From NCBI GenBank assembly GCA_047967505.1, contig CM106540.1: a stretch of 64,000 bases of DNA; one strand, written 5' to 3'. Below, one piece after another: positions 1 through 11,499 of the stretch; position 1 is the stretch's first letter; each line of letters starts with the position of its first letter. Position numbers and translations under genes: made by a program. The DNA is from Dipteris shenzhenensis. Its lineage: Eukaryota; Polypodiophyta; Polypodiopsida; Gleicheniales. The notes under the pieces are model-generated. The model was not told the origin of the DNA and did not search any database. It worked only from the letters and a program-made list of their open reading frames with translations.

Positions 1-640
1 CAGGTATGACAACTGTGTGTGTATAGTAAGAGAGATGTGATTTTAGCACATGCTTTGAGAATGTGGAATGAAAGTGTGTGGCACAATTATTGATGCAATC
101 TACTATGTGTCTATGCAAAAGCATGAGTGCATAAGATCTTTCTTTTTTGCTAGGATTTCATAGGGTAGCTAGGACTCAGTCATCACCTCTGAGCCCTAGG
201 TTGAAATTGGTTGATGTTGCCTATATGTGTGAAGACTTACATATGTGAGTGAGTGCTCATGATACAATCTAATACTAACTATGGAAGACTTGGGGCTCCT
301 AAATCTTCATTATTGTTAGGGATGGCTTGCGTGTTGATGTAGTAGTGCTTCAGTTGGCTCCATTTATTGTTGTGTTGAATTGGACTCCATCCAAAGTTTC
401 TAGAAACACAGCTTCATCTTTTTGTCTCTATAAGGTCCTTGACCTAGGTATTTTAAATTGCCCTTGTGGACTTTGGCATTGTAGAGCAAAACTAGGTCAC
501 CTTCCCTGATCTCTTTATCTTTAAGATTTCTATCAAACCATGCCTTCCTTCTTTGTTTTTATATTGTCATGGCATGGTAGGCAACTAACCTTGTCTCTAT
601 ATGCCTTTCCAATTGATAGAGTCTTTCTTTGGGTGACTAT

Positions 641-895
641 CTACTCCAAGAGCTGATGCTAGAATACAATTCCAAGTATCTCTATATTTAGAGAGGTTTT
701 ACTGATATCAAGTCACTACCAAGGCTTGTAGCCTAAACATTTCTTATATCAGGTCGTTATTACCAAGAATGGTAGTTCGTGAGCCATAGTGGGCTTGTAT
801 AGAAGTGTTGGAGTATAAACTAGAGCTCCAAAGATGAAAGAATATATGAACCGATAAGTAAACAACTACTGTAAGGGTAGTGTAGTGAAATACTT
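641..895. repeat. Dispersed repeat R3, copy 1
   Basis: This about 255-bp segment starts at CTACTCCAAGAGCTGATGC and reappears in direct orientation at 8295-8546 with only scattered substitutions and small indels. No coding potential is visible. Its right edge is exactly where the larger direct repeat R1 begins, so 895/896 is a junction between two repeat families. Its nature (old LTR piece, MITE or segmental copy) cannot be told from the sequence. Confidence 0.8.
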
Positions 896-1492
896 CGGAA
901 GAAGACTCCATGAATAGACACACGGTCAATAAGGAGGATATGGAGTGGAGCTCGTGTCAAGAGAGTTTGTAAAACTGAAGAATGTAGCATTGGAGGGAAG
1001 AAAGAGGCGCCAAAGAGTGAAGGAAGGAGATGAACGAAAGACTGATGGAGCAATGTAGATGCTTGGCAGCCGTGAGCTCAAATAAGGAGCTAGAGGGTGA
1101 AATGGATAAGGAGAGGAAGCGTAGCATGAGGTGCCACATGATGATGACCTTAAAATAGGTGTAATAGTGGGAGTTTTCAAGAAGGCCAAGTGGCTTTAAT
1201 TGAGGGCGTTAGGATTCAAGAATCAGCACATCAACCAAAGCAACACAAGAGTGAGAAATTTAGTGTGAAGGCTTGGTAGAGGATTGAGTGAGACACGCCA
1301 TGCATGTTGTCAAAGCATCAGCACCAAAAGATGAACCAAATCTCCGAGAGGGTAAGAAGGAAACTTGAGAGAGAAGATCACCAAGTGAGTGTGAAATCAT
1401 GAGACCCTCGCAAGACGAAAAAAGAGAAAGAGCTTGCAAAAGGCGCAGTAGAGGAGAAGCAAAAAGGTGAGGCGTATAAGGTAGCAGGAGTA

Positions 1493-1500
1493 TATAAATA
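1493..1500 (+). promoter_or_regulatory. Candidate TATA box in repeat R1 copy 1
   Basis: The octamer TATAAATA is followed by CCAGACGCC and is conserved in the second copy at 5671-5678. Conservation between two diverged copies and the surrounding GC-richer sequence suggest a real core promoter of the repeat, though chance conservation is possible. Confidence 0.4.
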
Positions 1501-1686
1501 CCAGACGCCAATTTTTAGAGGCATTTCAAGAAGCCGTTTCTTCATAGCAAGCAAGGACGTGGGATCACAAGATAAAGGTGGTTTAGTTATTGGAATAAAG
1601 TGGTTTAGAGGGGTTTAGTTAGTTTAGGTTATGCTTTAGGAGGTCCTTAGGTTACACTAAGGGTGGTAAGTGAACAAGTGTAAATA

Positions 1687-1688
1687 TA

Positions 1689-1722
<34 letters not shown>

Positions 1723-1726
1723 TATG

Positions 1727-1773
<47 letters not shown>

Positions 1774-1814
1774 GTATGTATATATATATACATACATATA
1801 TATATATGTGTATG

Positions 1815-1849
<35 letters not shown>

Positions 1850-1892
1850 GTATGTATATATATATACATACACATATATATATATATATGTG

Positions 1893-1932
<40 letters not shown>

Positions 1933-1990
1933 CATACATATATGTATGTATATATATATATATATATATATACATACATACATATATATG
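1687..1990. repeat. Compound (GT)n/(AT)n microsatellite
   Basis: About 300 bp of alternating TG, TATA and TATG runs inside repeat R1 copy 1. All apparent open frames here translate only to Y, I, H, T, V and C periodic strings and are artefacts. The matching position in copy 2 (5860-5949) has only about 90 bp, so the tract has expanded or contracted since the duplication. Confidence 0.97.
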
Positions 1991-2365
1991 GTAGATATAT
2001 ATAAGGTCAAGGTTGGTTTTTTGGAGGGGGATATGATAAACATTACGTTTGATTTTGTAATCAATAAATCAAGGATAAAAAATAAAAGGGGTTAAAAGTG
2101 AGAGAAGGAAAGAAAGGGGGGGTTTAATAAAAGGAAAAGGGATAAAGTTGAAATGTAAAAAGTGAAATAAATTTGATAAGGGTTTAATAACATGTAAAAT
2201 TTGGAATAATTAAAATGTAAAAAAAGAAAGAAAAGGGGGAAATAAATACTAAATTAAAGGGGGAGCAATAAAATTAATGATTTTCTTTTTAAAAAGACTT
2301 TAAAAATACCAAACATAGAAGTAGAAAAAAGGGGGTCAGGGGTGGAAATTTTTATTGAGAAAATT

Positions 2366-2416
2366 GTGTGTGTGTGTGTGTGTGTGTGAACATGAGATAA
2401 TTATTAAGCAAAATTG

Positions 2417-2456
<40 letters not shown>
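2366..2456. repeat. Two (GT)n microsatellites
   Basis: Two GT runs, about 2366-2388 and 2418-2455, are separated by a short AT-rich spacer. The first marks the end of homology with repeat R1 copy 2. Confidence 0.95.
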
Positions 2457-2458
<2 letters not shown>

Positions 2459-2459
2459 C

Positions 2460-5083
2460 CCCCAACCCAGAGGCAAGACCACATGGCGAGGAGTGAGCCC
2501 ACCATGTGGAACTTACTCCCCACCAAGTAGTGTGTAGAGAAAAAATGGATTAATATGATAAGTGTAAAAAAGTAATGTCACTAATATAAGTGTATCCATG
2601 TTCCATAGTAGGGTGGAAGCCATGTTTATGCACATAAAAAGTAATAATTAGTATTCAAATTAAATGGAATCAATACATTATCTATTTAAATATATATATC
2701 TCAAGCCAAAAATTATCCAATGATAACATGACTACCAACTATATATAATAAAGAGTTATCCAATCAATGTGAATTAACTGTATGGCACTAGCCCAACCAA
2801 AGGCTAGTTGGGAAATCAGTGTGTGTGTTTAGATTTAATAGTCCCATCAATAAATGAGCCATACAATTAATTCCACCATTTAGATAAAAAGTTATATATG
2901 AGACAAGTATAAAAATCATTACACATCTAAGTTGGGACTTGCAAAAATTTGAGAGTTTGCAAAAATTCTAACAAAATTGAGAATTTATAATCATATTGAG
3001 TTTGAAATAGGAACACAAGATTGGAAAAGAGTGTCGAATCCATCAGGTAGTCCAGGTTCCAAGGTCAGGGTCCACTTACCTACCATCATCCAAGAAAAAT
3101 GAGGTATTAGAATATCATCATTTCAAATGGGTAGACAGGTAATGCATGTATTCCTTGGCTTGTTATCGCTTTACCTAAGAAATTGAAACACCTTTTGGAT
3201 TCTAAAAAGATGCATCAAATCCTAAGATCGTCGAAAAAATTACAAGGAGTTAAAAAAGGATTTCTTTGTTAATAGAGAAAGGAGGAAAAGGGTAGCAACA
3301 ATAAGTTAGAATACTTAAATCAATTGTACAAAAAATGCTTGGGAAAAACTTATATTTAGACCATATAGTGTAAATCAAAATTTAAGGATAATCTTATCAA
3401 ATTTTTCGAAGCCCATGCTAACATGAGCAAGTGAACCAAAGTTTGTAAAAAGAATTATGACAAACAATTTACTTTAAGAAAGTTGTTGAGAGCTAAAAAG
3501 AGACTTACTTTAAAAAGAAAAGTTTACCCAGACTAACACACATTACAGGAATTATTAAAAAAGAAGGGGTTAAAAAGGCACCCTAAGGATGCAAAAAGAC
3601 CAAGTAAACAATGAGCTAAAAAAAAGGGGGGTTACAATTAGAGCAGGGGGAAACATTAAAGAAATTAATAACAAAAGAAAGGGTTAAACAAGCTACCCTA
3701 AGAAAGCTAAAAGACTAAGTAACAAAGGGTGTTTATACTTAGAAGGGGTAAAAGGGCCATCTCATTAACTTTAAATTCAATTAATTTTTTAATATTAACT
3801 AATCAACGGGCAAGATTAAAACACAAGGAGCATTAACAAATAAACTTTTAATTAAGAAAATATCAAAATAAACAAGACAAAGTTGTCTCTAATTAAACAT
3901 AGGATAAAACTAGTTTGGTTATAATGCTATAACAAGACTCGTTAGAAATTATTGCAGTTTATTAGTAAAGCAAGAGGTCTTTTTTTTTTTAATTGTATAA
4001 AACTATAACAAACTTTAATCATAGACTATAAACACAAAAAACAACTGGCCAATCACCTAAGTAACCACAAAGTGTAAATAAAAAGGCATGCCATGAAGGA
4101 AACCTGAGACAAAAAGTCTACCTAAGAAGAAGAGAAGGGGAGGCGACCAACTTGGCACTGTGAAACCACGAGTCTAAGTCAAAGGAAAACTGCCCAAAAC
4201 AAGGCAAAGTGAGCATAGTGCAAAAAAGTGAAGGCAAAGGCAACCCAAGCTCTAGAGAAGCGAGAAGGTCCAGAAGAACTGCCGACGAGGGAGTTAGGGA
4301 GGCAGCAGCAAAAGAAGAAGGAAGAGCGAAGCACCAACAAGAGGAAGCCCTCGATAGAAAGTGGAAGATACGAGGTCAAGCGATGAAGAGCAAAGTTGTG
4401 GGCAGAGTATCGAAAAGAGGCGAGATGCTGCAATGACGAACAATGGTGATCAAAAATCGGTCGATGGTGGCAAGGGTAATCAAAGAACTCGCAACGTCAC
4501 TGGAAAAATGAGGGGCGATAAGACCCGAACAACAAAAGAACCATGCAAGACAATGCTAAAGCTTAGCAAAAAGGATATCACGTAGAGCTCACTAAAAAGA
4601 GAAGGGAGGGACAAGACAGGAGCTAGGTGAGGAAGACGATCAAGCTAGCCGGTCACCATGAGAGGAGCTGGCTGAGCAAATCGAATGCTAACGTGAGGAT
4701 AAGTCATGAAGGTATGTGATTATAGGAAACCACCTTGAGCACAAAGGATATGAGCCAAGAGTCTCTGAGTTTGTGGAGCAATAAGTAAAGGTTTGTAGAA
4801 GGCAAGTAATCATGAAACAACTACCAACCCAAGATCATGAACGTGAGGAGGAGCTTTGAAGCATCGAAATTACAAGGTTAGTGTCACAACAAGGTGATAC
4901 AGTATCCCCAAGGGAACTACCATGCTGTAGCTTGACAGGTGATTGAGAGTTAAGCCACTTTTCAATCAAAAACCAAGTGACGGCCTAGCAAACACAATTG
5001 TAAGAGCGGTAGATGTATGTAAGAGCGGTAGAAGTATGTAGCAGGCCAAAGTGTGATCATGAGCTTTGAAAAGGTAAGGCAAC
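2460..5083. other. Non-coding spacer between the two R1 copies
   Basis: AT-rich sequence with many A and G homopurine runs to about 4100, then more GC-rich to 4900. Open frames such as 4209-4436 are short, charged and low complexity, with no recognisable domain. A small tandem duplication of GTAAGAGCGGTAGA lies at about 4999-5039. I recognise no gene or transposon protein. Confidence 0.5.
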
Positions 5084-5883
5084 CGGAAGAAGACTCCATG
5101 AATAGACACACAATCAATAAGGAGGCTGTGGACTGGAGCTCGTGCCAAGAGAGTTTGTAAAATTGAAGAATGGAGCATTGGAGGGAAGAAAGAGGCACTA
5201 GAGAGTGAAGGAAGGAGACGAACGAAAGACTGATGGAGCAAGGCAGATGCTTGGCAGCCACCGTGAGCTCAAATAAGGAGCTAGAGGGTGAAACGGATAA
5301 GGAGAGGAAGCGTAGCATGAGGTGCCACGTGATGATGACCTTAAAATAGGTAGAATGGTGGGAGTTTTCAAGAAGGCCAAGTGGCTTTAATTAAGGGCGT
5401 TAGGATTCAAGGATCAGCACACCAACCAAAGCAACACAAGATTGAGAAGTTCAGTGTGAAGGCTTGGTAGAGGAGCCATGCATGTTGTCAAAGCATCAAG
5501 GCCAAAAGATGAACCAAATCTCCAAGAGGGTAAGAAGGAAACCTGAGAGAGAATATCACCAAGCTAGTGTGAAATCATGAGACCCTCGCAAGACGAAAGA
5601 AGAGAAAGAGCTTGCGAAAGGCGTAGTAGAGGAGAAGCGAAAAGGTGAGGCGTATAGTGTAGCATGAGTATATAAATACCAGACGCCAATTTTTAGAGGT
5701 GTTTCAAGAAGCCGTTGCTTCATAGCAAGCAAGGACATGGGATCACAAGATAAAGGTGGTTTAGTTATTGGAAAAAGTGGTTTAGAGGGGTTTAGTTAGT
5801 TTAGGTTATGCTTTAGGAGGTCCTTAGATTACACTAAGGGTGGTAAGTGAACAAGTGTAAATATATATATGTATGTATGTATG

Positions 5884-5928
<45 letters not shown>

Positions 5929-6345
5929 ATATATATATATATATATATTTGGTAGATATATATAAGGTCAAGGTTGGGTTTTTGGAGGGGGATATGATCA
6001 ACATTATGTTTGATTTTGTAATCAATAAATCAAGGATAAAAAATAAAAGGGGTTAAAAGTGAGAGAAGGAAAGAAAGGGGGGGTTTAATAAAAGGGAAAG
6101 GGATAAAGTTGAAATGCAAAAAGTGAAATAAATTAAATAAGGGTTTAATAACATGTAAAAATTGGAACAATTAAAATGTAAAAAAAGAAAGAAAAGGGGG
6201 AAATAAATACTAAATTAAAGGGGGAGCAATAAAATTAATGATTTTCTTAAAAAAAAACTTTAAAAATACCAAACATAGAAGCGGAAAGAAAGGGGGTTAG
6301 GGGTGGAAATTTTTATTGAGAAAATTGTGTGCGTGTGTGTGTGTG
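5084..6345 (+). repeat. Long direct repeat R1, copy 2 (TATA-box containing)
   Basis: Second copy of the 896-2388 segment. It has the same order of blocks: CGGAAGAAGACTCC start, TATAAATA box at 5671-5678, the GGTTTAGTTAGTTTAGG block, the AT/GT microsatellite (5860-5949), an AAAGGGGG-rich block, and the terminal GT run. It differs by substitutions and small deletions, for example the loss of about 14 bp near 5473. It abuts repeat R2 on its right. Confidence 0.8.
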
Positions 6346-7600
6346 TGTATGTTTCCCACCAACCGCATTCCCGCAGGTCCAACACACAATCCTAGTGAGG
6401 GCAGTAGTCCGCCCATCACCATGGATTGGGTTGGACTACTGCCCTAGATAAAATCACATCAATTATTTCAGCAATAAGACTTGATGGTAAATTTCTAAAG
6501 AAATCCATATCCCATTATCATTGTCATGTATATGAGTATCATGAAAGTAAAAGGAAGTGTTAAATCTTTTCGACCAGTCGATGAAAGATATAAAAATTCT
6601 AGTAATGGGGCAAAAGAGCTCCAATAGTACGGGTACAAGAGTGTTAAGGGTGAGGTACATCCATATAATATACCAAGCGAAGGTCCCTCAACCAATTGGT
6701 CGAGGTTATGAGTAAAGGTTATTTTGGATGCTCCCATTTTATATCAATTGGTTCCATTGAACATCGTCATGATAGCCTAGTATGCCAATGACAGAGGTGA
6801 TAATGGATCCTCGTAGCCAAGGCTGGCGAGGTCCTCAGGATTGACCAAGAAGGAACCTACAAGAGATGAAGCAAGTCCACCAAGTTAGGATCTTTGAAAT
6901 CCAAGCGAACTTGCAACGGTGTGTGTTACCTAATATTTCAATGAATCTAAATCTCCACTAATCCACATTCTTAGTCAGAGCTTTGAAAGGCCCCTGGCAG
7001 CCATTGTTTCATCATGACTATATTTACATTACGTTAATGCATAAGGGTGCAGCAAAGAGAATCACCAAGCAAAACGAATTCCATCTAATTACTCTAGCTA
7101 CATTTCTAATCAAGAATCCAAGAGAATAAATTCTAGTTGCATTTCTAATGAAGAATCCAAAAGAATAACTCCTCATCAATTTCCCCAATGGTAAAAACCA
7201 TAACATAGTTTCTAAATTCAACAAGTTACATGGTAGTTCAATTTCCAGTTCTCATTGCCAATAGATATATTTTTGTAAGTGTGCATGATACGGTCGAGAG
7301 TACTAAATCTCTCATCATAAGTCTCCCAGGTGTATCCTTCAAGGTTGCCAACATCCTTTTCTGCTATATCATGCACAAGACTCTACTTGCAAATCCGATG
7401 GAGAGGTGTGCCAACGCACTTGGCACCATCACAACACAATGAAAGTTAAAACAATTCATTCATGATGTGGAAGCCAGGCTTCAATGCCGGCACACAGTTG
7501 TTATCCTTGTCACTCTATCTAGATTTGCATTAGTAAAATCATGGCATTCTTATAGACTAGAACAAAGGTTGGCATTTATTTAACATTCTGAAAAGTTTAG
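6346..7600. repeat. Long-range repeat R2, copy 1
   Basis: This block begins after a GT run with CCCACCAACCGCATTCC and is a diverged direct copy of the sequence from about 62680 to the right end of the window. Shared landmarks include CCCTAGATAAAATCA, TCCTCGTAGCCAAG, CCAAGTTAGGATCTTTG and AAGGGTGCAGCAAAGAGAA. It has no convincing coding region. Its identity as a transposon is unknown. Confidence 0.75.
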
Positions 7601-8294
7601 TAAAGTACAATAAGAAAAAGAAGACTCCCTTAATGGTACAGTCTCCAAAAGGAGCTTGTGTTGTGAAAGGAGACCCACTCAAATCCTTGGCCTACTTGTA
7701 ACTTCCATAAATCCAAAGTTGGCCTCATAACAATTGTAATCAAATCCTCTTGATAATAAAGAGGTAATACTGCAATTTTCTTAACTCCACCATCCAAAAA
7801 CAATAATCATAGAGACCGTATAGAAAGGATCATAAATCCTCTAATGTTGCAAAAAATTAACAAATGCAAGTGTCACCCAAGCCCTAGATTAGAGTTATAA
7901 AGACAATTAAGCAATGTCCAATCCATAAAAAGACATAACCCTTGAGGGCTCTTCCCCTTACATATAACCACTTCAATATAAGAGGGCTAAGCTGCAAAAA
8001 GGACTCCCCAAGAAAGTGAAAACTGCAATTCCAAAAAATCCATATTGTATGGGTAGCACCATTACTTAAAGGGAAGAATCTAAGAAAATGCAAGGTGGAA
8101 ATTCTAATGTATAATTAGTCCCAATGTGAAATCAAAGGGAGCATCCAGATGGAATAAATTGTAAAGAAATTTCCCACAGTGGGGTCTGCGATTCCTTGTG
8201 TCTGTGATTTCCTTGCACCAAATTAAAAGAAAATCTTCAAGAGAGTGTATGAATGAGGTTAAATTAAAATTTTGTGTAGCATGCAGGCTTACCT
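7600..8294. other. Unassigned intergenic sequence
   Basis: No open frame, terminal repeat or recognisable domain is seen. The minus-strand frame at 7884-8093 encodes 69 residues without a known motif and is probably fortuitous. Confidence 0.4.
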
Positions 8295-8546
8295 CTACTC
8301 CAAGAGCTGATGCTAGAATACAATTCCAAGTATCTCTATATTTAGAGAGGTTTTGCTAGTATCAGGTCGCTACTAAGGCTCGTAGCCTAAACATTGCTTA
8401 TATCAAGTTGTTACCAAGGATGGTAGTTTGTAAGTGATAATGGGCTTGTATAGGAGTGTTGGAGTATAAACTAGAGCTCCAATGATGCAAGAATATATGA
8501 ACCGATAAGTAAACGACTACTGTAAGGGTAGTGTACTAAAATACTT
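8295..8546. repeat. Dispersed repeat R3, copy 2
   Basis: Direct copy of 641-895, from CTACTCCAAGAGCTGATGC to the ACTAAAATACTT end. Its homology stops at the same point where copy 1 meets repeat R1. Confidence 0.8.
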
Positions 8547-9019
8547 AGCAATTTTTTCACGCGCTCTCGGGTCAAAGCTTTGAAAGATCCTAGTGTCTTG
8601 CCTCTCCTCATTATATTGGGATGCAGTAGAAGAGCTCCTGTATAAGGCAACCATCTCCTATCAACATAGTAAGCCTATTATGTTTGAAGTTATAGGTGGA
8701 AAAATGCAGAGGTCATAGAGTCCACGATCAATAGTGTTCCCACAACTAAGGTCGCCAAGAGTCATCAAAGGTGGAAAGTCCTTAAACAAACGTCAGGTCA
8801 TAGTAAAAGTGGAGCTTGATCCCCATTGTGGTAACAGTGGGAGTATTCAATAGGTCTAGGTTGCTATCAACAATGGGCGGCTTCCAAACAATCTTGTTCG
8901 TAAGTCTTCTTGAACGTTTTCTCAGTCCATAATATGTGTACAAAGGCCAGGTTGCCTCATTAGATCAATGGCCCTATGCAAAGGGTTAACATATCTGCCT
9001 ACCAGATGCCTTATAAGGC

Positions 9020-9112
9020 TAGGCAACATAGACACATAGACACAACACACGCAAACATAGACATGACACACACACAACATATGCACAAACAAACACAACA
9101 TATACAGAGTAA
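9020..9112. repeat. AC-rich low-complexity tract
   Basis: About 90 bp of irregular ACACA/AACATA units immediately precede a Copia RNase H fragment. It marks the left break of that fragment. Confidence 0.75.
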
Positions 9113-9551
9113 GCCATCCAAAAGTTCCTATTCAAGCCTAATCTGGCCAAGCATAAATGTCTGCTAGTCACCAGTGAGGCAGAGTATGTTGCAGCCACTG
9201 AGGCATGCAAGGAAGCTATATGGCTTACTCGTCTAGTGGGAGACTTGAGCATTGCAGGAGAGGTTCCAGTTTTGCACTGTGATAGTCAGAGTGCCATCCA
9301 ATTGGCATGAAATCCTGTCTTCCATGCGAAGACAAAGCATATTGATGTGAAGTATCACTTCATCAGAGAGGTGATTGAGGACAAGCGCATCCAGCTTGTC
9401 AAAGGTTCACACAGATGAGAACCCTGCAGATCTTTTTACAAAGAGTCTTTCCTCAGAGCGGTTTGCACATTGCAGAGTATTGATGGGTGTCAGATGACAT
9501 TAGGATGCCCATCTTCTCCCTTAAAGGCACATTGGCCTTTAAGTGGGAGGT
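9113..9551 (+). pseudogene. Copia RNase H 3' fragment with polypurine tract
   Basis: The plus-strand translation contains the Copia RNase H signature TSEAEYVAATEACKEAIWL, then HCDSQSAIQLA, a stop, and NPVFHAKTKHIDVKYHFIRE. A degraded ADLFTKSL-type C-terminus follows. The region ends in the polypurine tract AAGTGGGAGG directly before an LTR. Everything upstream in the polyprotein is missing. The sequence before the tract is closely related to the 3' end of element G (60700-60828), so this is a truncated member of the same short-LTR lineage. Confidence 0.85.
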
Positions 9552-9690
9552 TGTTGGGGTAAAGGCCAATGGCCTAGTATATACCCCTTTGTACCATACA
9601 TACATAATAAGAGCTTACCTTGATCTGGGTGAGTTAGCACCCACAATTTTGGTGTTCTCCCTTTCTTTTTTGCTCTCCGATAAGACCTCC
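9552..9690 (+). mobile_element. 3' LTR of the truncated Copia fragment (right end uncertain)
   Basis: This LTR starts with TGTTGGGGTAAAGGCC one base after the polypurine tract, paralleling the LTR start of element G (TGTGGGGGTTAAAGG). The right end is unclear because an opposite-strand gag-like remnant begins around 9697. Expected length by analogy with element G is 140-170 bp. Confidence 0.7.
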
Positions 9691-9696
9691 TCTCCA

Positions 9697-10503
9697 TCAA
9701 CTCTCCTCCTCAGCACTTTCTTCCAAACTTTCCTCGTCCGTCTCAAGGTTGCTATTGCTGTGCTTCTTTGATTTTTTCAATCCCTTCTTTCCTTTAATCT
9801 TGGATGATTTACGAGTCTTTGTGACTCTTCCATGCAGTGAATTACTGGGCCGAGTTGCTTGATCAATCACATTGGTAAGGGTTGTGTTTACTCTGTCCAC
9901 TATGGCTAACATCGTCCTCCGGAGGTCACATGACAATCTGGAAATGATGTAGTCATTGAGGACCTCAGTCGCAGGTCTTTGGGAAATTGGATTTTTTTGC
10001 AAGAGTTGGTAGAAATGGGACACATAATCTTTGACATCCTGGTTAAGGGGCCAAAATCCCTCCAGAGTTTGTAGAATCATCTTTTCCTTGCAAAACTGCC
10101 TCAAAAATGCTACATTAATGTCATCAAATGTTGCCAATTGGTCCACCGCATACTTTGCTAGCCACGTTACTACCTTACCTTCAAGAGTAGCCTAAAAAAT
10201 TATTTCCTAGTGGGCTGCATTGAGCGCACCCAGAACGTTTAATGTGTAGACTTTGTCGAATTGTCAATATGAGCGTTTGGATCTTCCTTTGATTTTACCA
10301 CAAATTTTGTGTACTTCACTTGTGCCTGTACTGCCATCGGAGTGCACCTTGGACTCGCTAGGGCATGGTTGGTGGTGTCAAGAATAATTGCTAAACTGTT
10401 GCTGTAGGGCTCGTTGGTGAGTTCGATGCAGTGCGCACTCTACGGCCATGCCTTTGATCTCGGAGTGGTGGGCATAACTTGCTCACCTTCTAGACCCTGA
10501 GAG
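9697..10503 (-). pseudogene. Gag-like retrotransposon remnant (Ty3-type capsid suspected)
   Basis: The minus-strand frame includes the stretches DQLATFDDINVAFLRQFCKE and DYVSHFYQLLQKNP, and a lysine-rich then glutamate-rich tail. Upstream, frameshifted segments read DKVYTLNVLGALNAAH and EGKVVTWLAKYAV. The order of an aromatic/WLA segment, then FLRQF, then a basic tail resembles the Retrotrans_gag capsid of Ty3/Gypsy elements, but the match is by eye only. Several stops and frameshifts make it a relic. Copia element B inserted at its 5' side: the target-site copy TGTGC is at 10504-10508 and the other half lies right of 23135. Confidence 0.5.
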
Positions 10504-10508
10504 TGTGC

Positions 10509-10712
10509 TGAGGGGAGAGAAGAAGAGTGGAGATGAGGAGAGAGGGTACAACTACAGAGCACACCACAAATGACTTACTGTAAACTATGTAGAATATATA
10601 CAAACCCTTTTAAGGTAAGGGTTAGGCATCTAACCCTTTCCTTTATAGCACTGTATTGGGTTAGTGCTATGCACATATGATCACATGATGCTGAGCATTT
10701 TGTCTCTCAACA
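10509..10712 (-). repeat. 3' LTR of element B
   Basis: 204-bp LTR that reads, on the minus strand, TGTTGAGAGACAAAATGC to CTCCCCTCA. It matches the 5' LTR at 22919-23130 and the partial LTR at 24253-24497. It is preceded in the element sense by the purine tract TTGAGGGAAGG. The 5-bp flank TGTGC matches the flank of the other LTR. Confidence 0.92.
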
Positions 10713-10769
10713 CCTTCCCTCAAGATCAACATCATGAAGTAGGCCTTCCCTCAAGATGATGATTCTGGG

Positions 10770-11499
10770 GTATTGAAGAAGGACTGAGCACTACATTCCA
10801 TCACACCCCTTTAATGGGAATGTCATTCCTCTGAGTCCAAACCAAGAGCTTGTCGGTGTTTCTCGAAAAGCTCTTTATCGAGTGGTTTGGTAAAGATGTC
10901 TGCAACATTCTCTTTACTATCACAATGCTACAGTGTGATGTCACCAAGTACTTAACACTCTTTCTCTGATGAAGTGCTCTCTGACATCAATGTGCTTGGT
11001 TCTAGAGTGATATACTGGATTCTTTACCAAAGCTTGAGCCGATTGATTATCACAGTATATTGTAATTTGTTGTTGGCTGTGATTCATCAAAGTAATATGT
11101 TTCTGACAATAGTCTTCTGAGCCATATAGCTTCACATGCACCTATAGTGAGTGCCCTATATTCTGCTTTAGTTAAAGACAAAGAAACAGTTGGCCATTTG
11201 TTTGACAACTGTGATATAACACCTCGACCAAGGAAAAATGCATATCCGTGTGTGGATCTCCTGGTCTCATGATCTCCGGCATAGTCACTGTCACAGTATC
11301 GATGCAACCTTGGATGACTTCCTCTGTATTCTATCCCAAACTGTCTTGTACCTCTGATGTATCTCAAGACTCCTTTGGTTGCATTTCAATAAAACTATTT
11401 TGGATTTGACATAAACTGTGTGAGTGAGCTTATTGCGTAACAAATATCTGGTCATGTGATAGTTAGATATATAAGAGATCCGATGAGTTGCCTATAATA
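10770..11499 (-). pseudogene. Element B RNase H, C-terminal part
   Basis: Minus-strand pieces in two frames. One reads GVLRYIRGTRQFGIEYRG and SDYAGDHETRRSTHGYAFFL, then [20 protein letters not shown]. The next reads [20 protein letters not shown] and [12 protein letters not shown], followed by NVADIFTKPLDKELFEKHR. This is the canonical Copia RNase H series. A frameshift separates the halves near 11050-11140. The upstream part of the domain resumes at 16978 beyond element A. Confidence 0.88.
11495..11499. repeat. Target-site duplication TAATA of element A
   Basis: TAATA occurs here immediately outside the 3' LTR of element A and again at 16973-16977 outside its 5' LTR. This proves a simple integrase-mediated insertion into the RNase H coding region of element B. 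Confidence 0.93.

Larger units (their letters stand above)
896..2388 (+). repeat. Long direct repeat R1, copy 1 (TATA-box containing)
   Basis: This segment starts at CGGAAGAAGACTCC and aligns with 5084-6345 over nearly its whole length; most of the size difference lies in the internal AT/GT microsatellite. It contains a TATAAATA box at 1493-1500 in a promoter-like setting and no open frame resembling a protein. Two long direct copies 4.2 kb apart with a TATA box could be the LTRs of a non-coding (LARD-like) element. However, I find no TG...CA ends, primer site or target duplication, so a segmental duplication fits equally well. Confidence 0.8.

Noticed and set aside
1647-2095. Overlapping open frames of 100-141 codons on both strands
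   Set aside because: They translate the AT/GT microsatellite into Y/I/H/T/V/C periodic strings; open only because dinucleotide repeats lack stops.
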